DNA of 55,277 nucleotides from Halalkalibacter oceani (GTDB lineage: Bacteria > Bacillota > Bacilli > Bacillales > Bacillaceae_D): assembly GCF_023715605.1 (NCBI RefSeq), contig NZ_JAMBOL010000018.1, positions 1 through 55,277 of the forward strand, read 5' to 3'. Of this stretch, positions 1 to 8,125 are shown piece after piece. The translations under genes and the position numbers were made by a program. The first letter of the stretch is position 1. Each line of letters starts with the position of its first letter. The notes beneath the pieces were generated by a model. The model did not search any database. It was given only the letters and a program-made list of their open reading frames with translations, and was not told the DNA's origin.

Positions 1-39
1 TATCAAGTAGATTTGTAAAATGAAGGGGGAGCAAAGGAT

Positions 40-447
40 TGCTTCCTCTTCATTTTGGACAGTGAATCCGTCAGTTTTAGGACAATTAGCGCCGTCAAGA
101 TCCAGACATTGTAGAACGTCATTAACAACCTGATTTGCAACGGCTACGGACAGGTTGAGATTGTTAATCTATTTGCTTATAGATCGAAAGAGCAAAATGG
201 ATTGATTAATAGAGATGATAAACTGGAAAAGGACAACCTGGAATATGTAAGGCAGGCTTTAAGAGGGTCTGAGCTTATAATAGTTGGTTGGGGAAGAGAT
301 GCTGACGGAAAAGCAAAATATAGAGACGCCCTTGACTCTGTAAAACGAGAACTACTGCCCTTTAAAGACCGAGTAAAATGTTTTCGAGACAAGAAAGGAA
401 ATGTTAACTGTCATTTAAGTGTAGGATACAGTGATGAGTGGAGCTAG
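40..447 (+). pseudogene. DUF1643 family remnant, frameshifted
   Basis: Three pieces in three frames line up with the DUF1643 order. An NPS motif (FWTVNPSVLGQ) lies near 53-85, a QDPDIVERH piece at 96-122, and then a long piece from about 115 to 447 that contains NGYGQVEIVNLFAYRS and SELIIVGWG. The family carries an NPS motif, a DPT motif, a GYG..VVNLFAYR motif and a late WG motif in one frame. Here stops at 112-114 and 123-125 break it, so no full protein can be made. An 81-residue open frame from 202 could be read, but it lacks the N-terminal half and a ribosome site. The family match is from memory of the motifs. Confidence 0.6.
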
Positions 448-625
448 GTGAGCTATCCATTTGGGTAAGGGAAAGGGCTGAGCGCTGGTTGGCTTAGTCT
501 TTATAGAATTGAAAGTCCTGTAGAACTTCTTAATGGCCTTGAACAGCTCCCACTGAAATCTTTTTTTGAAGTGAAATCTCAGAGGAAAAATAATCGTAGA
601 GCGTTTGGTTAAGAACAAAAAATGA

Positions 626-793
626 AATCGATTAGCTGATCTAGAAAGACTAATTATTCAAATTGATAAGACTATCACTAAAGAAGAACAAAACAACGCA
701 GATGCCGAAAATATAATTGTTATTCAGGATGGCAAAGCAGCGTTTACGTTAAATATAGAAAATGATCATTATGGAATTATTAAGATAAATTAA
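626..793 (+). pseudogene. Unrecognised gene fragment, C-terminal end only
   Basis: An open frame without a start codon reads NRLADLERLIIQIDKTITKE and continues to EN..HYGIIKIN before TAA at 791. Its composition looks coding (K, E, I, N rich) but there is no in-frame ATG and no ribosome site, and the frame upstream is closed by TGA at 623-625. It is probably the tail of a lost gene. The stretch 448-625 holds nothing else I can name. Confidence 0.3.
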
Positions 794-821
794 TGTGTTT
801 AAATTATTTGTTGACTTGAAG

Positions 822-858
822 GAAATACCACCAACGATCAATTCGTTGGTGGTATTTC
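822..858. terminator. Bidirectional terminator hairpin
   Basis: A perfect 16-bp stem (gaaataccaccaacga and its complement) with a 5-nt loop lies between a plus-strand gene remnant and the end of the minus-strand lipoprotein gene. A-rich and T-rich flanks fit use in both directions. Confidence 0.75.
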
Positions 859-907
859 TCTTAAGCTTAGTTCCATTGCCGTTTCTAAAAAATGCAATTA
901 TCCTCTA

Positions 908-1363
908 TTACTCAAACTGGGCTTGGGTTAGCATTTGGCCGTCTTGGATGATGATGATGTCAACGGCGTGATCTGGGTATTTTTCTTTGATTAGTTCCGC
1001 ATATGTTTCTGCGACTTCTTCAGGTGACAGTTCCTGCTCGTCGTTGATTTCAATGTCAGCATTAATTCTGTTGGCTGATCCTTCTTCTACTTGCACCATG
1101 ACATCAACAATTCCCGGCTGCGAGGCAATTTCCTCCTGAAGCTCTTCTTCCGCTCCGAGGCTGAGAGAAGGTTCTTCTTCTGAAGTAGCAGGGTCCTGTT
1201 CTTCTTCAGAGGCAGCGTCTTCAGGCTGACCTTCTTCCTCTGGCTGATCCTGAACTTCTTCCTGTGGCTCGTCCTGCGGTTGCTCTTCAACTTCACCGTT
1301 ATTTGAGCATGCGCTTAAGCCTAGGCTGATCGCTAATGCGGCAATGACATATCTCTTTTTCAT
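908..1363 (-). CDS. Acidic lipoprotein of unknown function
   Basis: The protein is about 151 residues. It begins MKKRYVIAALAISLGLSAC, a signal peptide ending in a lipobox (LSAC), so the mature protein should be lipid-anchored outside the membrane. Residues about 20-75 are a low-complexity E/Q/D/P linker. A compact C-terminal part of about 75 residues (GIVDVMVQVEEGSANRINAD, then ELSPEEVAETYAELIKEKYP) looks folded, of alpha/beta type, but I do not recognise the family. An upstream ATG at 1378 is in frame, but the GGGGG ribosome site lies between the two starts, so 1363 is preferred. It stands alone and ends against a bidirectional terminator. Confidence 0.75.
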   Translation of the reverse strand: MKKRYVIAALAISLGLSACSNNGEVEEQPQDEPQEEVQDQPEEEGQPEDAASEEEQDPATSEEEPSLSLGAEEELQEEIASQPGIVDVMVQVEEGSANRINADIEINDEQELSPEEVAETYAELIKEKYPDHAVDIIIIQDGQMLTQAQFE

Positions 1364-1595
1364 AATTTGTACCCCCATTTATGATATAGCACTTGCTACT
1401 CTAGCTTACATTTATTTCAATCGCAAGTAAAGCTGTTGCGGGATTGTTACATATTTATGGACACTTATTTCAATTTTTGTTTAGGGAGTAGATTGTGGGG
1501 CGAACATTATTGAAAATGTCCACTGGCTTTACCCCTTAGTGTCTATGTTATAAAAGAGTCACTATTACATAGAACTTCCATTTCACGTCAACAAT

Positions 1596-1624
1596 TTGTC
1601 ACTTATCTGGCTGGAAAGTATGAT
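1596..1624 (+). promoter_or_regulatory. SigA-type promoter of the TolC-like gene
   Basis: TTGTCA at 1596-1601 and TATGAT at 1619-1624 are separated by 17 nt, about 100 nt upstream of the start. The rest of the 1364-1720 gap shows no gene. Confidence 0.55.
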
Positions 1625-1723
1625 AAAATAATATCAGTAGCGTTAAATTTTACCGTTGATGACATAGAACCTGAAAGCACAGACATGGCGATGAAACGAA
1701 CGTAAGGGAAGGGGAAGGTTTTG

Positions 1724-3046
1724 TTGAAGAAAAGTGCGACAGTCGGATTAGCGTTTTTGTTGGCCACATCAAGTATAGCACCAGTGGCTTTCGCGGATGA
1801 GGCTTCTGATGAAGTCCTGGAAGAAGAAGTAAGTGAAGATGTACAAGAAGGGGAAAAAGCAGAGGAAGGCAGTGAGGAAGAGGAAATCGAACTGGTTACC
1901 AGCCTTTCTCTTGAGCAGGCTCTTGAACGGGCGCTTGAGGACAATTCTTCTTTAATGCTCTTAAACTATCAGCTTGAAATTCTCGAAAATCAGGAAGGCA
2001 ACACGAACCTTGATTATCGTGATCTTGAAAAGGATATTGAAGACTTGGAGGATGCGTTAGACAATTTAATGGAGCGTCGTCGCAATCTTGATCCTTTTGA
2101 CCCGAGTTACATAGGTGAGCGCATAGGTCTTGGGCAGGAATGGAACGCGATGAACGACCAGCTTGAGATGCTTGAGGATACAATTGAGCAGCTGGAAGAC
2201 GCGCTTGAACAGCTTCGTTCCGGTCAAGTGACGCTTGTGTATAACCAGGATGAAGCAAGAGAAAGCATTAAAATGGCAACGGCGATGACGTTTACCCAGC
2301 TGTTAATGACCGAAGAGCAGCTTGAGCTGCAACGAAAGTCAATTGACGTATTGGAGACAGAGATCGCCAATCTTGATCGTCAGCGTGAGCTTGGTTTGAT
2401 TTCGTTCAACGAGTTTAATACAGAAGCGCGTGAGCTGAGAATCCAGAAGTCTGATCTTGAGCAGGAAGAAAAGAAATATCATCATGATCTGGCTGAGTTT
2501 GCGCTCGACTTAGGGCTTGTCTATCATCCTGACTTCTCGCTTGAGCCGATTGAGCTTTCCAGCTCTGCCTTACCAGAGCAGGAAACCGATACGAATGAGT
2601 TGATCGAAAATTCATTCCAGTATAAAGCTCAGCTTGAGGCGATTGAAATGGCAAAATATGAGCGTGAGCGCGTATATGACGATGAGGACTCATCCTCTTA
2701 TCAGAAAAACGAAGCCGACTTGAATGTGAAGGTCGAAGAGGAGAATTTGGCGCAATTGAAGCTGAATGCCGAAGCGGCCATCCGTCAGCTCTACTTCGAT
2801 ATCGAGGACAGCTATCAGGCGATTCAGGACGCGCAGCGAGATCTGGACTATGCCCGCTATGACTACAATATGTTAGAGCGCCGCTATCAGCTCGGGCTGA
2901 TGTCAAAGGCGACGTTTGAACAGGCGGCCATTCAAATTGATCAAGCCGAGCTTGCTCACGAAATGGCGAAGTATTCCTACTTCCTTGTCACCCAACAACT
3001 TAAAGCCCTTGAAGCCGGCGTTCTGCCGCAGCAAGGACAATCATAA
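1724..3046 (+). CDS. TolC-family-like exported coiled-coil protein
   Basis: The protein is about 440 residues. A signal peptide (to about residue 25, ending VAFA-DE) is followed by a very acidic stretch. Then comes a TolC-type opening, LSLEQALERALEDNSSLMLLNY, here in two halves: LSLEQALERALEDNSS and LMLLNYQLEIL. The rest is almost entirely heptad-like helix rich in E, Q, L and R, with repeated QRELGLISFNEFN-type and YQLGLMSKATFEQA-type segments, which are the hallmark of the duplicated TolC helical hairpin. TolC in Gram-negatives is an outer-membrane channel; monoderms have homologues of unknown role, probably in the cell envelope. Start: GGGAAGGGGAAGG precedes two in-frame TTG codons (1721, 1724). 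The second gives better spacing and an MKKS start. It is monocistronic, with a terminator just after it. Confidence 0.75.
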   Translation: MKKSATVGLAFLLATSSIAPVAFADEASDEVLEEEVSEDVQEGEKAEEGSEEEEIELVTSLSLEQALERALEDNSSLMLLNYQLEILENQEGNTNLDYRDLEKDIEDLEDALDNLMERRRNLDPFDPSYIGERIGLGQEWNAMNDQLEMLEDTIEQLEDALEQLRSGQVTLVYNQDEARESIKMATAMTFTQLLMTEEQLELQRKSIDVLETEIANLDRQRELGLISFNEFNTEARELRIQKSDLEQEEKKYHHDLAEFALDLGLVYHPDFSLEPIELSSSALPEQETDTNELIENSFQYKAQLEAIEMAKYERERVYDDEDSSSYQKNEADLNVKVEEENLAQLKLNAEAAIRQLYFDIEDSYQAIQDAQRDLDYARYDYNMLERRYQLGLMSKATFEQAAIQIDQAELAHEMAKYSYFLVTQQLKALEAGVLPQQGQS

Positions 3047-3070
3047 GAAGCATAAGCGCATAGCGAAAGA

Positions 3071-3107
3071 AGCACCAGTGGGGATGGCCCTGTTGGTGCT
3101 TTTTTTG
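3071..3107 (+). terminator. Rho-independent terminator
   Basis: AGCACCA pairs with TGGTGCT, with further partial pairing inside (GGG/CCC), followed by a run of T. It ends the TolC-like transcript. Confidence 0.75.
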
Positions 3108-3180
3108 ACGGAGAAATGATTCGGTGGAAAGGAATTATCAATTGGGGGGATGTTAGTGCATCCAAAACATTACTCCATAG

Positions 3181-3450
3181 CTTGTTTATTATGAACGTAT
3201 TAAAAGAGGAGAATTTGATCCTATCATTAACTTACATCAATTAGGAAAGACATTAATTGCATATCGCATTTACCTTGGAATGAGTCAACAAGACTTAGCA
3301 GAGCGATTAGGGGTATCCCCTTCTCAAGTATCAAGAGATGAGCGAAATGAATACTATGGGGCCAGGTTAGAAAGGCTTTAGCAAGTAATGGAAGCCATGA
3401 AGATGGTTTCAAAAACAGAAATTCATTCAGGTGATTTGGTATTAGCATAA
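3181..3450 (+). pseudogene. XRE-type HTH regulator, broken
   Basis: The frame reads YYERIKRGEFDPIINLHQLG, then AYRIYLGMSQQDLAERLGV and SPSQVSRDERNEYYG. This is an XRE helix-turn-helix followed by the DERNEYYG segment typical of a Bacillaceae HTH family. It is closed upstream by TAG at 3178-3180 with no start codon, and it is interrupted by TAG at 3379-3381, where the family would carry a residue such as Gln before QVMEAM. The frame then continues to TAA at 3448. Both ends are damaged, so it is unlikely to be functional. It may once have worked with the downstream HIRAN gene, which an IS scar now separates from it. Confidence 0.65.
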
Positions 3451-3482
3451 CAATCGGGAGGTGTGCTTAGGAACAGAGAAAT

Positions 3483-3680
3483 GTAGTTATTGATCTATCC
3501 AGAGCGTTTAAGGAAGCAGGAAGCTGTACGGCGGCAATTAGGAGGTTCATTGATTATCGTGGATCGTTTTCACTGTATGTGTTGGGCATTTGGTCAAGTG
3601 AAAAGAAGGGAATGGGTAATCCGCCTTTTGCTTTACCGGAAGGAATGGATCTTAAATTGGTTTGAAGGGAGGGTGAAAGC
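3483..3680 (+). mobile_element. ISL3-family transposase remnant, frameshifted
   Basis: One frame (3483 on) reads VVIDLSRAFKEA. Another frame (3490 on) reads KQEAVRRQLGGSLIIVDRFH and then WAFGQVKRREW. Put together they match the middle of ISL3-type transposases, where a D.SR.FK.A motif is followed by an I.ADRFH motif and a WA.D.VRR motif. Only about 65 codons remain, split by a frameshift, and no terminal inverted repeats are visible. It lies between a broken HTH gene and an intact HIRAN gene, so an old insertion may explain the damage. The assignment rests on motif memory, not on a search. Confidence 0.5.
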
Positions 3681-4436
3681 ATGAGTAAGAGACCGTTTGA
3701 ACTCTGGCTGATTTGGCAAAATGTTGAGACACGCCAGCGTTATCATGTAGGAAGGTTGCTTCATGAAGATGGCGCCTATACATTTTCCTACGAGAAGGAA
3801 GGATATAGAAGAAAGCTGAAAGAAGCGATGGACAATGGGTATCGACCTCACTTAGCATTCCCGGATACAAATAAGACGTATACTTCCAACACACTTTTTG
3901 GGCCGTTTGCGCGACGGTTACCAGACCGTCGAAGACCTGACTACCTATCAGTACTCCAGGATTTAGGTCTTTCAACGGAGTGCACGGAAATGGATGTGTT
4001 GCGGGCGACAGGCGGCATTTTAGCGACAGATTCCTATGAATTTGTTTCGCCGATTATTGTGGAACATAACAACTTTGTTTTAGACTTCTTTGTAGCAGGT
4101 TGGCGTTATTATCAGGGAGATCAGGTGATTGACCAGCTTCAAATCGATGATAGGGTAGAATTTTCTTTAGACCCTGAAAACCCTCATGATCATAAAGCAG
4201 TCGTAGTCATGTCGGTCAACGGAGAGAAGTTAGGCTTCATCCCTGCTTTTTACAGTGGATGGATGTTTGAGATCATGGAGCAGAACTGCAGCTATCAGGC
4301 AAAAGTGGAGGCTATTCATCCACAAGCGGTTGCTCATCGTAAAGTCTGCATTTCCATCACTGGGGAAGTGAATCAATTCGTTAATATCCAGAAAGTGCTG
4401 GATGATAAAGAGGAATTACGGGTAGTGATGTGCTGA
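3681..4436 (+). CDS. HIRAN-domain protein
   Basis: The protein is 251 residues. The N-terminal half (FELWLIWQNVETRQRYHVGR, then TLFGPFARRLPDRRRPDY) resembles the N-terminal subdomain of HipA-like proteins. Residues about 130-215 form a HIRAN domain: DFFVAGWRYYQGDQ, then LDPENPHDHKAVVV and GEKLGFIPAFYSG. HIRAN domains bind DNA ends or act as accessory domains in helicases and HipA-like proteins; a standalone form has no assigned reaction. GGAGGGTG is placed well before the ATG. The broken HTH gene upstream suggests a former regulator-HIRAN pair. There is no sign of damage in this gene. Confidence 0.75.
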   Translation: MSKRPFELWLIWQNVETRQRYHVGRLLHEDGAYTFSYEKEGYRRKLKEAMDNGYRPHLAFPDTNKTYTSNTLFGPFARRLPDRRRPDYLSVLQDLGLSTECTEMDVLRATGGILATDSYEFVSPIIVEHNNFVLDFFVAGWRYYQGDQVIDQLQIDDRVEFSLDPENPHDHKAVVVMSVNGEKLGFIPAFYSGWMFEIMEQNCSYQAKVEAIHPQAVAHRKVCISITGEVNQFVNIQKVLDDKEELRVVMC

Positions 4437-4506
4437 AGGAATTGAACGGATGTAGGGCGAAATTAGGACGCATGTTGTTTGTCGATGAGTTGAAAGCTTA
4501 TAAAAT

Positions 4507-4536
4507 GATCCTCTTCTTGCAGAGGGTCTTTTTTTG
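4507..4536 (+). terminator. Rho-independent terminator
   Basis: An 8-bp stem (gatcctct / agagggtc, one G-U pair) with loop tcttgc and seven T lies about 70 nt after the HIRAN gene. It also argues against an open frame that would run through it. Confidence 0.75.
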
Positions 4537-4676
4537 TTACAAAGAGTGTAAATCGAGGGGAACTGATCGAGGAGGCGAATGGTTCTATTTCTGTTTCAAA
4601 AGGTACCAGTCTCGACAGCTTTGTTCCGTATTTTATGGTATAATTTTTACAAAGGTATACGAAGAGGTATTTTAAT

Positions 4677-5540
4677 ATGGAACCAATAACATGGTTAAAA
4701 CCGAAAAATGATTTTATTTTTAAGCTTATTTTTGGAAGTGACAGGAAGAAGTCCAAAGCACTTTTATTATCGCTTTTAAATGATTTCTTACAAGTACCAG
4801 ATGGGAAAAGTTTTGGGGCCGTGGAAATAGTAAATCCTTTTACCGACAAACAAAATGTAAATGACAAGTTATCTGTTTTTGACATAAAAGCAAAAATTAG
4901 TGGATATGGTTATGCCAACGTGGAAATACAATTAACCAATCAAAAAAATATTCACAAGCGATCCCTCTATTACGGAGCAAAATTATATGAAGAACAGTTA
5001 GGCAAGGGAGATGACTATTATCAATTAACAAAAGTGACGACCATCAATTTATTGGATTTTGAGTTTTTTACATCGGATGCCTATTATAATTGTTATCGTT
5101 TGATGGAAGAGAAAACGGGTGAACCATTTCCGGATTTAATGCAATTACATTTTATCGAAATGCCTAAATTTGTTCGACAGCAGCAAGAACGATCGATCCC
5201 AAAGAATGATCGAATGGCAAAGTGGTTACACTTTTTAACAAATGAAGATGATATGAGGTGGGCAAAAATGGCAAAACAAGACCCGATGCTTGAAATGGCA
5301 GTAGATATATTGAAGCAGGCAAGCCTGGATCCAGAAACAAGAATGCAGTACGAAGCGAGGGAAAAAGCCTTAAAAGATATTGCTTCCATTCGCGGAGACA
5401 GCAAACGTGAAGGCAAATATGAAGGCAAACTTGAGATTGCGAAAAAGATGATTAAAAAAGGGATGGCGCTTGAGTTGATTGCAGAAATGACGGAACTTCC
5501 GCTTGAAGAAGTGGAAACATTGAAAAACAAACTAACGTAA
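4677..5540 (+). CDS. Rpn / PD-(D/E)XK nuclease-family transposase-like protein
   Basis: The protein is 287 residues. It opens with LKPKNDFIFKLIFGSDRKKS, the N-terminal signature of this family. The nuclease core is FDIKAKISGYGYANVEIQL: the Asp and the E-x-Q are the D...ExQ variant of the PD-(D/E)XK site. The YQLTKVTTINLLDFEFF segment and the C-terminal GMALELIAEMTELPLEEVE helix pair are also typical. Family members cut DNA and promote RecA-independent recombination, and some are linked to phage defence. A TATAAT box (4639-4644) lies upstream without a clear -35. A strong terminator follows. Two more distant relatives sit at 6.9 kb and 12.4 kb. Confidence 0.85.
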   Translation: MEPITWLKPKNDFIFKLIFGSDRKKSKALLLSLLNDFLQVPDGKSFGAVEIVNPFTDKQNVNDKLSVFDIKAKISGYGYANVEIQLTNQKNIHKRSLYYGAKLYEEQLGKGDDYYQLTKVTTINLLDFEFFTSDAYYNCYRLMEEKTGEPFPDLMQLHFIEMPKFVRQQQERSIPKNDRMAKWLHFLTNEDDMRWAKMAKQDPMLEMAVDILKQASLDPETRMQYEAREKALKDIASIRGDSKREGKYEGKLEIAKKMIKKGMALELIAEMTELPLEEVETLKNKLT

Positions 5541-5590
5541 TTCATTGGCCGGAATGTCTGTCAGTGAGCAAGCGTCATAACCGAAATAGG

Positions 5591-5630
5591 CACCTAACGA
5601 GTGGAGACGCCACTCTTTAGGTGTTTTTTA
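5591..5630 (+). terminator. Rho-independent terminator
   Basis: A stem of cacctaa-c-gagtgg with ccactc-t-ttaggtg, loop agacg, and six T ends the Rpn-like gene. Confidence 0.85.
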
Positions 5631-5732
5631 TGTTAAAAAACACCCTTCTCCGGCAACAATAACTAAGATGAAACGTAATGGCGTTTGTGATCGTAGAATT
5701 CGTATAGAGGATATTCGAAAGGAGTGCTTACA

Positions 5733-6716
5733 ATGAATCGGTATTTGACAGTGACGACTTCGCTCATGCTGGCGGGGCTTCTCGTGGCATGCGGCGGTGA
5801 GGAAGAGGGCAGCCCACAACCTATAGAAGAGGAACCAGTCGAAGATCAGGCGGAGGCGGTCGCGCCGGAGCAATTCGCGGAGCGCTATTTGGCTGGGGAG
5901 TTTGAGCGGCTGCACAGTCAGACGAGCGCTGAATTTCAGGCGCAGGTGCCGTTGCAGGAGTTTGTTCAGTTAGGCGAGACATTTATTGAAGGAGTCGAGG
6001 AATTTCAGCTCGTATCGGAAATTCCTGTGATGGGATATGAGGAGTACCAATGGATCAGTGATAATGGCGATAAAGGAATCCGCGCTTATTTCGCTGAAGA
6101 TTGGACGATTGAAGGTCTTCAGGTAATGCCGCTCAGCTCGCACCCGGAGACGGATGAACAGTATACGGAAGGCACATACCGGATGCCGATTACCGGCAGC
6201 TGGCTGACGTTTTGGGGTGGAACGAATCAACTGGTGAACTACCATTATCCGGTGGAAAGCCAGCGCTATGCCTACGATCTTGTTGTCGTTGAAAATGGCT
6301 CGACTTTCGAAGGCGAAGCAACAAATAATGAAAGCTATCACGCCTTCGGCAAGGAAGTCGTCGCCCCGGCTGCGGGGACGGTCGTCTCTGTTGAAAATGG
6401 CATTGCCGACAACACGCCGGGTATCGAGACAAACGAGCAGGAGCCGCTCGGCAATCATGTGATCATAGACCATCACAATGGTGAGTACAGTGTTCTTGCC
6501 CATTTTCAGCAGGGAAGTCTTCAGGTGAGCGAGGGCGATCAGGTCGAGGCTGGTCAGCTGCTCGGATTATGTGGCAATTCCGGCAACTCAAGTGAGCCTC
6601 ATATTCACTTCCACGTCGCCGACAGTGCCGAGTGGGAAGAGGCGGCCTCTATCCGGATTACGTTTGAGGACGGAGTCGAACCGGTGCGCGGTGAAGAGGC
6701 AACAGGGTTTGAATAG
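5733..6716 (+). CDS. M23 metallopeptidase lipoprotein with DUF3887-like domain
   Basis: The protein is about 327 residues. The signal peptide ends in a lipobox (LLVAC), so it is anchored on the outer face of the membrane. An acidic linker follows, then a DUF3887-like domain (about 45-135; EQFAERYLAGEFERLHSQTS), then a LytM/M23 domain (about 165-315). The second metal motif is clear, SSEPHIHFHVAD with HxH, and the lipoyl-like fold motif VSEGDQVEAGQLLGLCGNSG is present. In the first motif the usual HxxxD is replaced by YAYDLVV with YHAFG further on, so the zinc ligands there need checking. M23 enzymes cut peptide cross-bridges in peptidoglycan. The start is ATG 5733, behind AAAGGAG; the in-frame GTG at 5724 is too close to it. 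Confidence 0.85.
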   Translation: MNRYLTVTTSLMLAGLLVACGGEEEGSPQPIEEEPVEDQAEAVAPEQFAERYLAGEFERLHSQTSAEFQAQVPLQEFVQLGETFIEGVEEFQLVSEIPVMGYEEYQWISDNGDKGIRAYFAEDWTIEGLQVMPLSSHPETDEQYTEGTYRMPITGSWLTFWGGTNQLVNYHYPVESQRYAYDLVVVENGSTFEGEATNNESYHAFGKEVVAPAAGTVVSVENGIADNTPGIETNEQEPLGNHVIIDHHNGEYSVLAHFQQGSLQVSEGDQVEAGQLLGLCGNSGNSSEPHIHFHVADSAEWEEAASIRITFEDGVEPVRGEEATGFE

Positions 6717-6792
6717 GTGTTCGTTGGACAGGGAATGGTGGGGGAGAGGAACCTCCTGTTTTGTTAAATGTGGGTCAAGGCATGTATAAGCA

Positions 6793-6822
6793 TTGACGGT
6801 ATTTTCAGTTAACAAGTATGAT
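6793..6822 (+). promoter_or_regulatory. SigA-type promoter
   Basis: TTGACG at 6793-6798 and TATGAT at 6817-6822, 18 nt apart, lie about 30 nt before the next gene's start. Confidence 0.55.
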
Positions 6823-6850
6823 AAAATAAAAAGAAAAGGATGTACGGAAA

Positions 6851-7765
6851 ATGGGGAAACGAGCCGATGTTGCCTATGCCAATTATGACATTATTTTTCG
6901 CAGCATGACTGAGCAGTTTCGAGAAAAAGCCTTAGATTTTTATGGTATCAACACCGCTCCCATTGTGAGAGTTGTGCCAACTGATTTGCCGATCATTACC
7001 GTCAATGATCGCCGAATGGACTTTATGTTTTTGTTAAAGGATGACACGTATTTGCATTTAGAATTTCAGACCGTATTTTCTGAGAAAGAGCTAGACCGTT
7101 TTCTGCAATATGATGTGAGTGCTTATGAGAAATACAAGAAGCCAATTCAAACAGTTGTCATTTATGGCGCGGATGTCGATCATGCAACTGAAGTAAAAAA
7201 ATATGGCTCCGTGACATATGAGACGAAGGCGGTTTTCATGAAGGATTATGACGGGGACCAGATCATCTTAGATCTCTGGACAAAGATTGAAAACGGAGAG
7301 GAATTGACCGATGTCGATGAGCTGAACCTTATTTTTCTCCCATTGATGAAAAGCATTGTAGACCGCTCGGAACGGGCGATTGAAACCGTGGAATTAGCTA
7401 AGAGAATAAAGAATCAAAATCAGCAAGTAAAGCTCATGTCAACGATTATTGCGATTAGCGACAAGTTCATTGACGAGGAATACGTTGAAAAACTAATGGA
7501 GGTGGCGAGTATGGCAAGGGTGTTGCGCATGGCGGAGGAACGTGGCCGTATCTCAGAGAGCCAAAATGCAATAAAGTATTATTTGGATTCACGCTTTGGT
7601 CTGGAAGCAAAAAGTATGAAAAAAGAGGTTGAACAACTTATGGATTTAGAGTTGTTACATCATTTGCTCCAACGTCTTTACCGGGCAGAGACTCGCAAGG
7701 AAATGACTACCCTTATTCAAGAGGCATTAGAAAAGCAGGAGAGATGGTCTCAGTCGGCCGAGTAA
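6851..7765 (+). CDS. Rpn-like PD-(D/E)XK nuclease-family protein
   Basis: The protein is 304 residues. The core RRMDFMFLLKDDTYLHLEFQ gives Asp, a beta hairpin and E-x-Q, the D...ExQ nuclease pattern. The N-terminus (YANYDIIFRSMTEQFREKAL) and the QTVVIYGADV strand fit the Rpn/RpnC-like group rather than the closer PF12784 type seen at 4.7 and 12.4 kb. The C-terminal third is helical (VEKLMEVASMARVLRMAEER and DSRFGLEAKSMKKEVEQL), probably an oligomerisation or DNA-binding part. No partner gene is apparent. The exact subfamily is an inference. Confidence 0.7.
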   Translation: MGKRADVAYANYDIIFRSMTEQFREKALDFYGINTAPIVRVVPTDLPIITVNDRRMDFMFLLKDDTYLHLEFQTVFSEKELDRFLQYDVSAYEKYKKPIQTVVIYGADVDHATEVKKYGSVTYETKAVFMKDYDGDQIILDLWTKIENGEELTDVDELNLIFLPLMKSIVDRSERAIETVELAKRIKNQNQQVKLMSTIIAISDKFIDEEYVEKLMEVASMARVLRMAEERGRISESQNAIKYYLDSRFGLEAKSMKKEVEQLMDLELLHHLLQRLYRAETRKEMTTLIQEALEKQERWSQSAE

Positions 7766-7864
7766 ACTTTTTGTCGGGGAAGAACCTTGTACTGTGGAAG
7801 CTTGATGTAGTAAACATGCTTCAGATTGATCAGGAAAGAATGAAAAAATGGGCCGGTGAGAGGG

Positions 7865-8125
7865 ATGAAATGGTCAGACGTTAGAAAATTATATCCAAAT
7901 CAATTTGTGAAGTTAAAAGTTTTATCGTCTCATATTAAAAACGGTCAAGAATTTATTGAAGATATAGCAGTAATCAAGCCTGTCTCTGATGAAACAGCAA
8001 CAAGTGAATTGTTAAAATCAAAAGGTGATGAGTTAGTTTACCACACTGCTAATAAGAAGATCGTACTCGAAGTGCGTCAAGATGTAGGCTTGAGGAGATT
8101 GGACTATCATGAAAATCAAGCATAA
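7865..8125 (+). CDS. Small protein paired with a retropepsin-like gene
   Basis: The protein is about 86 residues (MKWSDVRKLYPNQFVKLKVL; FIEDIAVIKPVSDETATSEL). It looks like a small soluble beta-rich protein with no signal peptide. Its end overlaps the start of the downstream retropepsin-like gene by 17 nt, which suggests translational coupling. I know this pairing from other Bacillales by gene order only; the function is unknown. ATG 7865 is preferred over GTG 7856 because GGTGAG lies between them at suitable spacing. Confidence 0.6.
   Translation: MKWSDVRKLYPNQFVKLKVLSSHIKNGQEFIEDIAVIKPVSDETATSELLKSKGDELVYHTANKKIVLEVRQDVGLRRLDYHENQA

Noticed and set aside
415-618. 67-residue minus-strand open frame near the left edge
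   Set aside because: No ribosome site, no recognisable motif, and it overlaps the DUF1643 remnant.
1896-2906. Long minus-strand open frames inside the TolC-like gene
   Set aside because: They are shadows produced by the biased codon use of a Gln/Glu/Leu-rich coiled coil.
4430-4675. 81-residue open frame after the HIRAN gene
   Set aside because: It overlaps the HIRAN stop, runs through a clear terminator and has odd composition with no ribosome site.
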